Shown here in pieces: positions 62,810 to 64,000 of a stretch of 64,000 bases of DNA. Both the position numbers and the translations under genes were made by a program. This DNA is from Clostridiales bacterium UBA2432. Its GTDB lineage: Bacteria; Bacillota; Clostridia; Lachnospirales; Vallitaleaceae. The stretch lies in contig DDQW01000067.1 in the NCBI GenBank assembly GCA_002342805.1, positions 9,973 through 73,972 on the forward strand. The letters run 5' to 3'. The notes under the pieces were generated by a model. That model had not been told where the DNA came from. It did no database searches and saw only the letters and a list, made by a program, of their open reading frames with translations. Position 1 is the stretch's first letter; every line of letters starts with the position of its first letter.

Positions 62810-63925
62810 ATGAAACTTTGGTACAGTTTTTCCAAAGAGCTCAAACTATCTTCAAAAAGCTGGTATTTTTATCTAGAACTGGTGATGGCCATTGTCCTGC
62901 TCTTGGTGCTTCTCTTTGTCGTACCGGAAGATTTTGACAGCAAGGGCAAGGAATATATGTATCTTGACCTTCCTCAAGTCGTCCAAGACAATTATCGGAA
63001 AAATCTCTTGGAAGACGATGTGGATGAAGAGGTAGAGTATGTTGAGCTTGAGGCAAATGATGCGTTTTTTCCTGCCACACTTTATGAAACCGAGGAATCC
63101 AAAGTTTACCTTTTGGAGAGTAAAAATGCTTTAGATGCCATCACGGATTCGGAGCGGGTTCCTACAGTCTATGCCTATGTCAATGACAATAATCAGATTG
63201 GTTTTACCTATTATCTGCAAGGTTATGAGACCCAAAAACTTCAGAATCTCTTAGGCGTCTTTCATAATCGACTTGCCGGTCATGATGTGATTGAAGCCTA
63301 TTCGGATCAATTGGAGGTTCGGCGCTTGTATCAAAACAGTGAGCCACTGAATGATCGAGAGAATATTCTGCCGGTTTTTCTGACTTTTAATGGTAGCTTG
63401 ATGAGTCTGTTTATGATTGCAGCCTATATTTTCCTAGACAAGGGTGAAGGCATTATCAAAGCCTATGCAGTGACTGCCTCCTCTGTCTGGCATTACCTAC
63501 TCAGTAAAATCGGTGTCATTATTACAACCAGTATCTTTACCACCCTGATTATTACCATACCCATTATGGGATTCCAACCCAACTATCCCATGATGATGCT
63601 CTTTTTATTTACATCCGGATTTTTTGCAGCAGCGCTTGGATTGCTCTTAACAAGCTTTTATGACGATATTGTCCAAGCCTTTGGTGCCATGTACATCGTC
63701 ATTGTGATTATGATTATGCCCAATATCTCGTATTTTACACCGAGTTGGGATCCGGACTGGGTGAAAATTATCCCTAGCTATGTTATGCTTCAAAGCTTCA
63801 AAGATATTATATCGATTGGCGGTAACATGACCTATGTACTTGTTGCCTCAGCAGGATTCTTGTCATTAGGCATAGGGCTTTTTGTACTGGCTACTTATCG
63901 ATTTAAAAAGACCTTGTCCTTGTAG
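62810..63925 (+). CDS. ABC-2 type permease
   Basis: 371 residues: one helix near 20-40, an external loop of about 150 residues, then five helices (from TFNGSLMSLFMIAAYIF on). ABC-2 exporter permease layout. Begins on the base after the ATPase stop. Works with the preceding ATPase, the adaptor, and a second permease downstream. Confidence 0.9.
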   Translation: MKLWYSFSKELKLSSKSWYFYLELVMAIVLLLVLLFVVPEDFDSKGKEYMYLDLPQVVQDNYRKNLLEDDVDEEVEYVELEANDAFFPATLYETEESKVYLLESKNALDAITDSERVPTVYAYVNDNNQIGFTYYLQGYETQKLQNLLGVFHNRLAGHDVIEAYSDQLEVRRLYQNSEPLNDRENILPVFLTFNGSLMSLFMIAAYIFLDKGEGIIKAYAVTASSVWHYLLSKIGVIITTSIFTTLIITIPIMGFQPNYPMMMLFLFTSGFFAAALGLLLTSFYDDIVQAFGAMYIVIVIMIMPNISYFTPSWDPDWVKIIPSYVMLQSFKDIISIGGNMTYVLVASAGFLSLGIGLFVLATYRFKKTLSL

Positions 63926-63938
63926 GGGGTGCGTATAT

Positions 63939-64000
63939 ATGTTGAAAAAAATATTCATTATTTTTTGGAGAGACGTCAAAGTCAGTGTCCGTAATTTTAT
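63939..64000 (+). CDS. Second ABC-2 permease, 5' end only
   Basis: Twenty codons from ATG 63939, behind AGGGGGTG, before the window ends. MLKKIFIIFWRDVKVSVRNF looks like the N-terminus of an ABC-2 permease. A pair of permeases with one ATPase is common in this exporter class. Confidence 0.65.
   Translation, partial: MLKKIFIIFWRDVKVSVRNF

Overview
The window reads as chromosomal DNA of an anaerobic, low-GC member of the Clostridia. Evidence: a single-chain pyruvate:ferredoxin oxidoreductase, a complete V/A-type ATPase operon, AddAB rather than RecBCD, AGGAGG-type ribosome binding sites, and many TATAAT promoters with extended TGn -10 elements. The gene set (acetyl esterase, family 27 glycosidase, V-ATPase) would fit a fermenter near Lachnospirales, but no marker gene is present to fix the family. 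There is no rRNA, tRNA, CRISPR array, IS element or prophage. No gene-free stretch exceeds about 230 bp.

Layout. 1-8050: transport and sensing. It starts with the tail of an amino-acid-type ABC ATPase, then a DUF3783-like protein and a UPF0316 membrane protein. These are followed by a FetAB-type metal exporter, an SH3 lipoprotein, a GAF-repeat protein, a Crp/Fnr regulator and a PhoU-like/Pit phosphate uptake pair. 8052-11809: pyruvate:ferredoxin oxidoreductase, with its own promoter and terminator. 11821-25351: a long co-directional run of metallophosphoesterase, YjbQ-like protein, small unknown protein, addB and nine V-ATPase genes (order F-C-I-K-G-E-A-B-D in Enterococcus ntp naming). 25364-25499 holds a striking 136-nt imperfect inverted repeat. 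25575-28831: acetyl esterase (minus), beta-phosphoglucomutase (plus) and pyruvate kinase (minus). 28973-32581 is addA, about 12 kb away from its partner addB.

32650-45549 is the most coherent accessory system. A PucR-type regulator is followed by a ten-gene operon: class III aminotransferase, iron-type alcohol dehydrogenase, two tandem YgeY-like M20 hydrolases, dihydropyrimidinase, a PreA-like dihydropyrimidine dehydrogenase, and a four-gene NMT1/SsuABC-type importer. Together these can encode import and full reductive breakdown of uracil or thymine: ring reduction, ring opening, decarbamoylation, transamination of beta-alanine, and reduction of malonate semialdehyde. The promoter carries repeated TTGTGC motifs, and an intrinsic terminator lies between promoter and first gene.

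45544-48781: an AbrB/RelE-like toxin-antitoxin pair preceded by seven 8-bp tandem repeats and flanked by a 57-bp duplication of the end of an SGNH hydrolase gene. Then come the hydrolase, a small PQ-loop-like membrane protein, a divergent LysR regulator and a flavin reductase. 48863-52084 encodes an unusual 1073-residue zinc-ribbon, membrane-anchored, HExxH protein with a PKD domain. 52261-59989: GH27 glycosidase, Gfo/Idh/MocA oxidoreductase, an MFS carrier behind a MerR-type 19-bp-spacer promoter, an ADP-ribosylglycohydrolase-fold protein that lacks the usual metal-binding aspartates, a HigBA module with an operator between -35 and -10, an AraC/GyrI-type regulator, a small unknown protein and a TIM-barrel isomerase. 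60007-64000: an autoregulated TetR locus driving a membrane-fusion protein plus ABC-2 exporter, cut by the window end.
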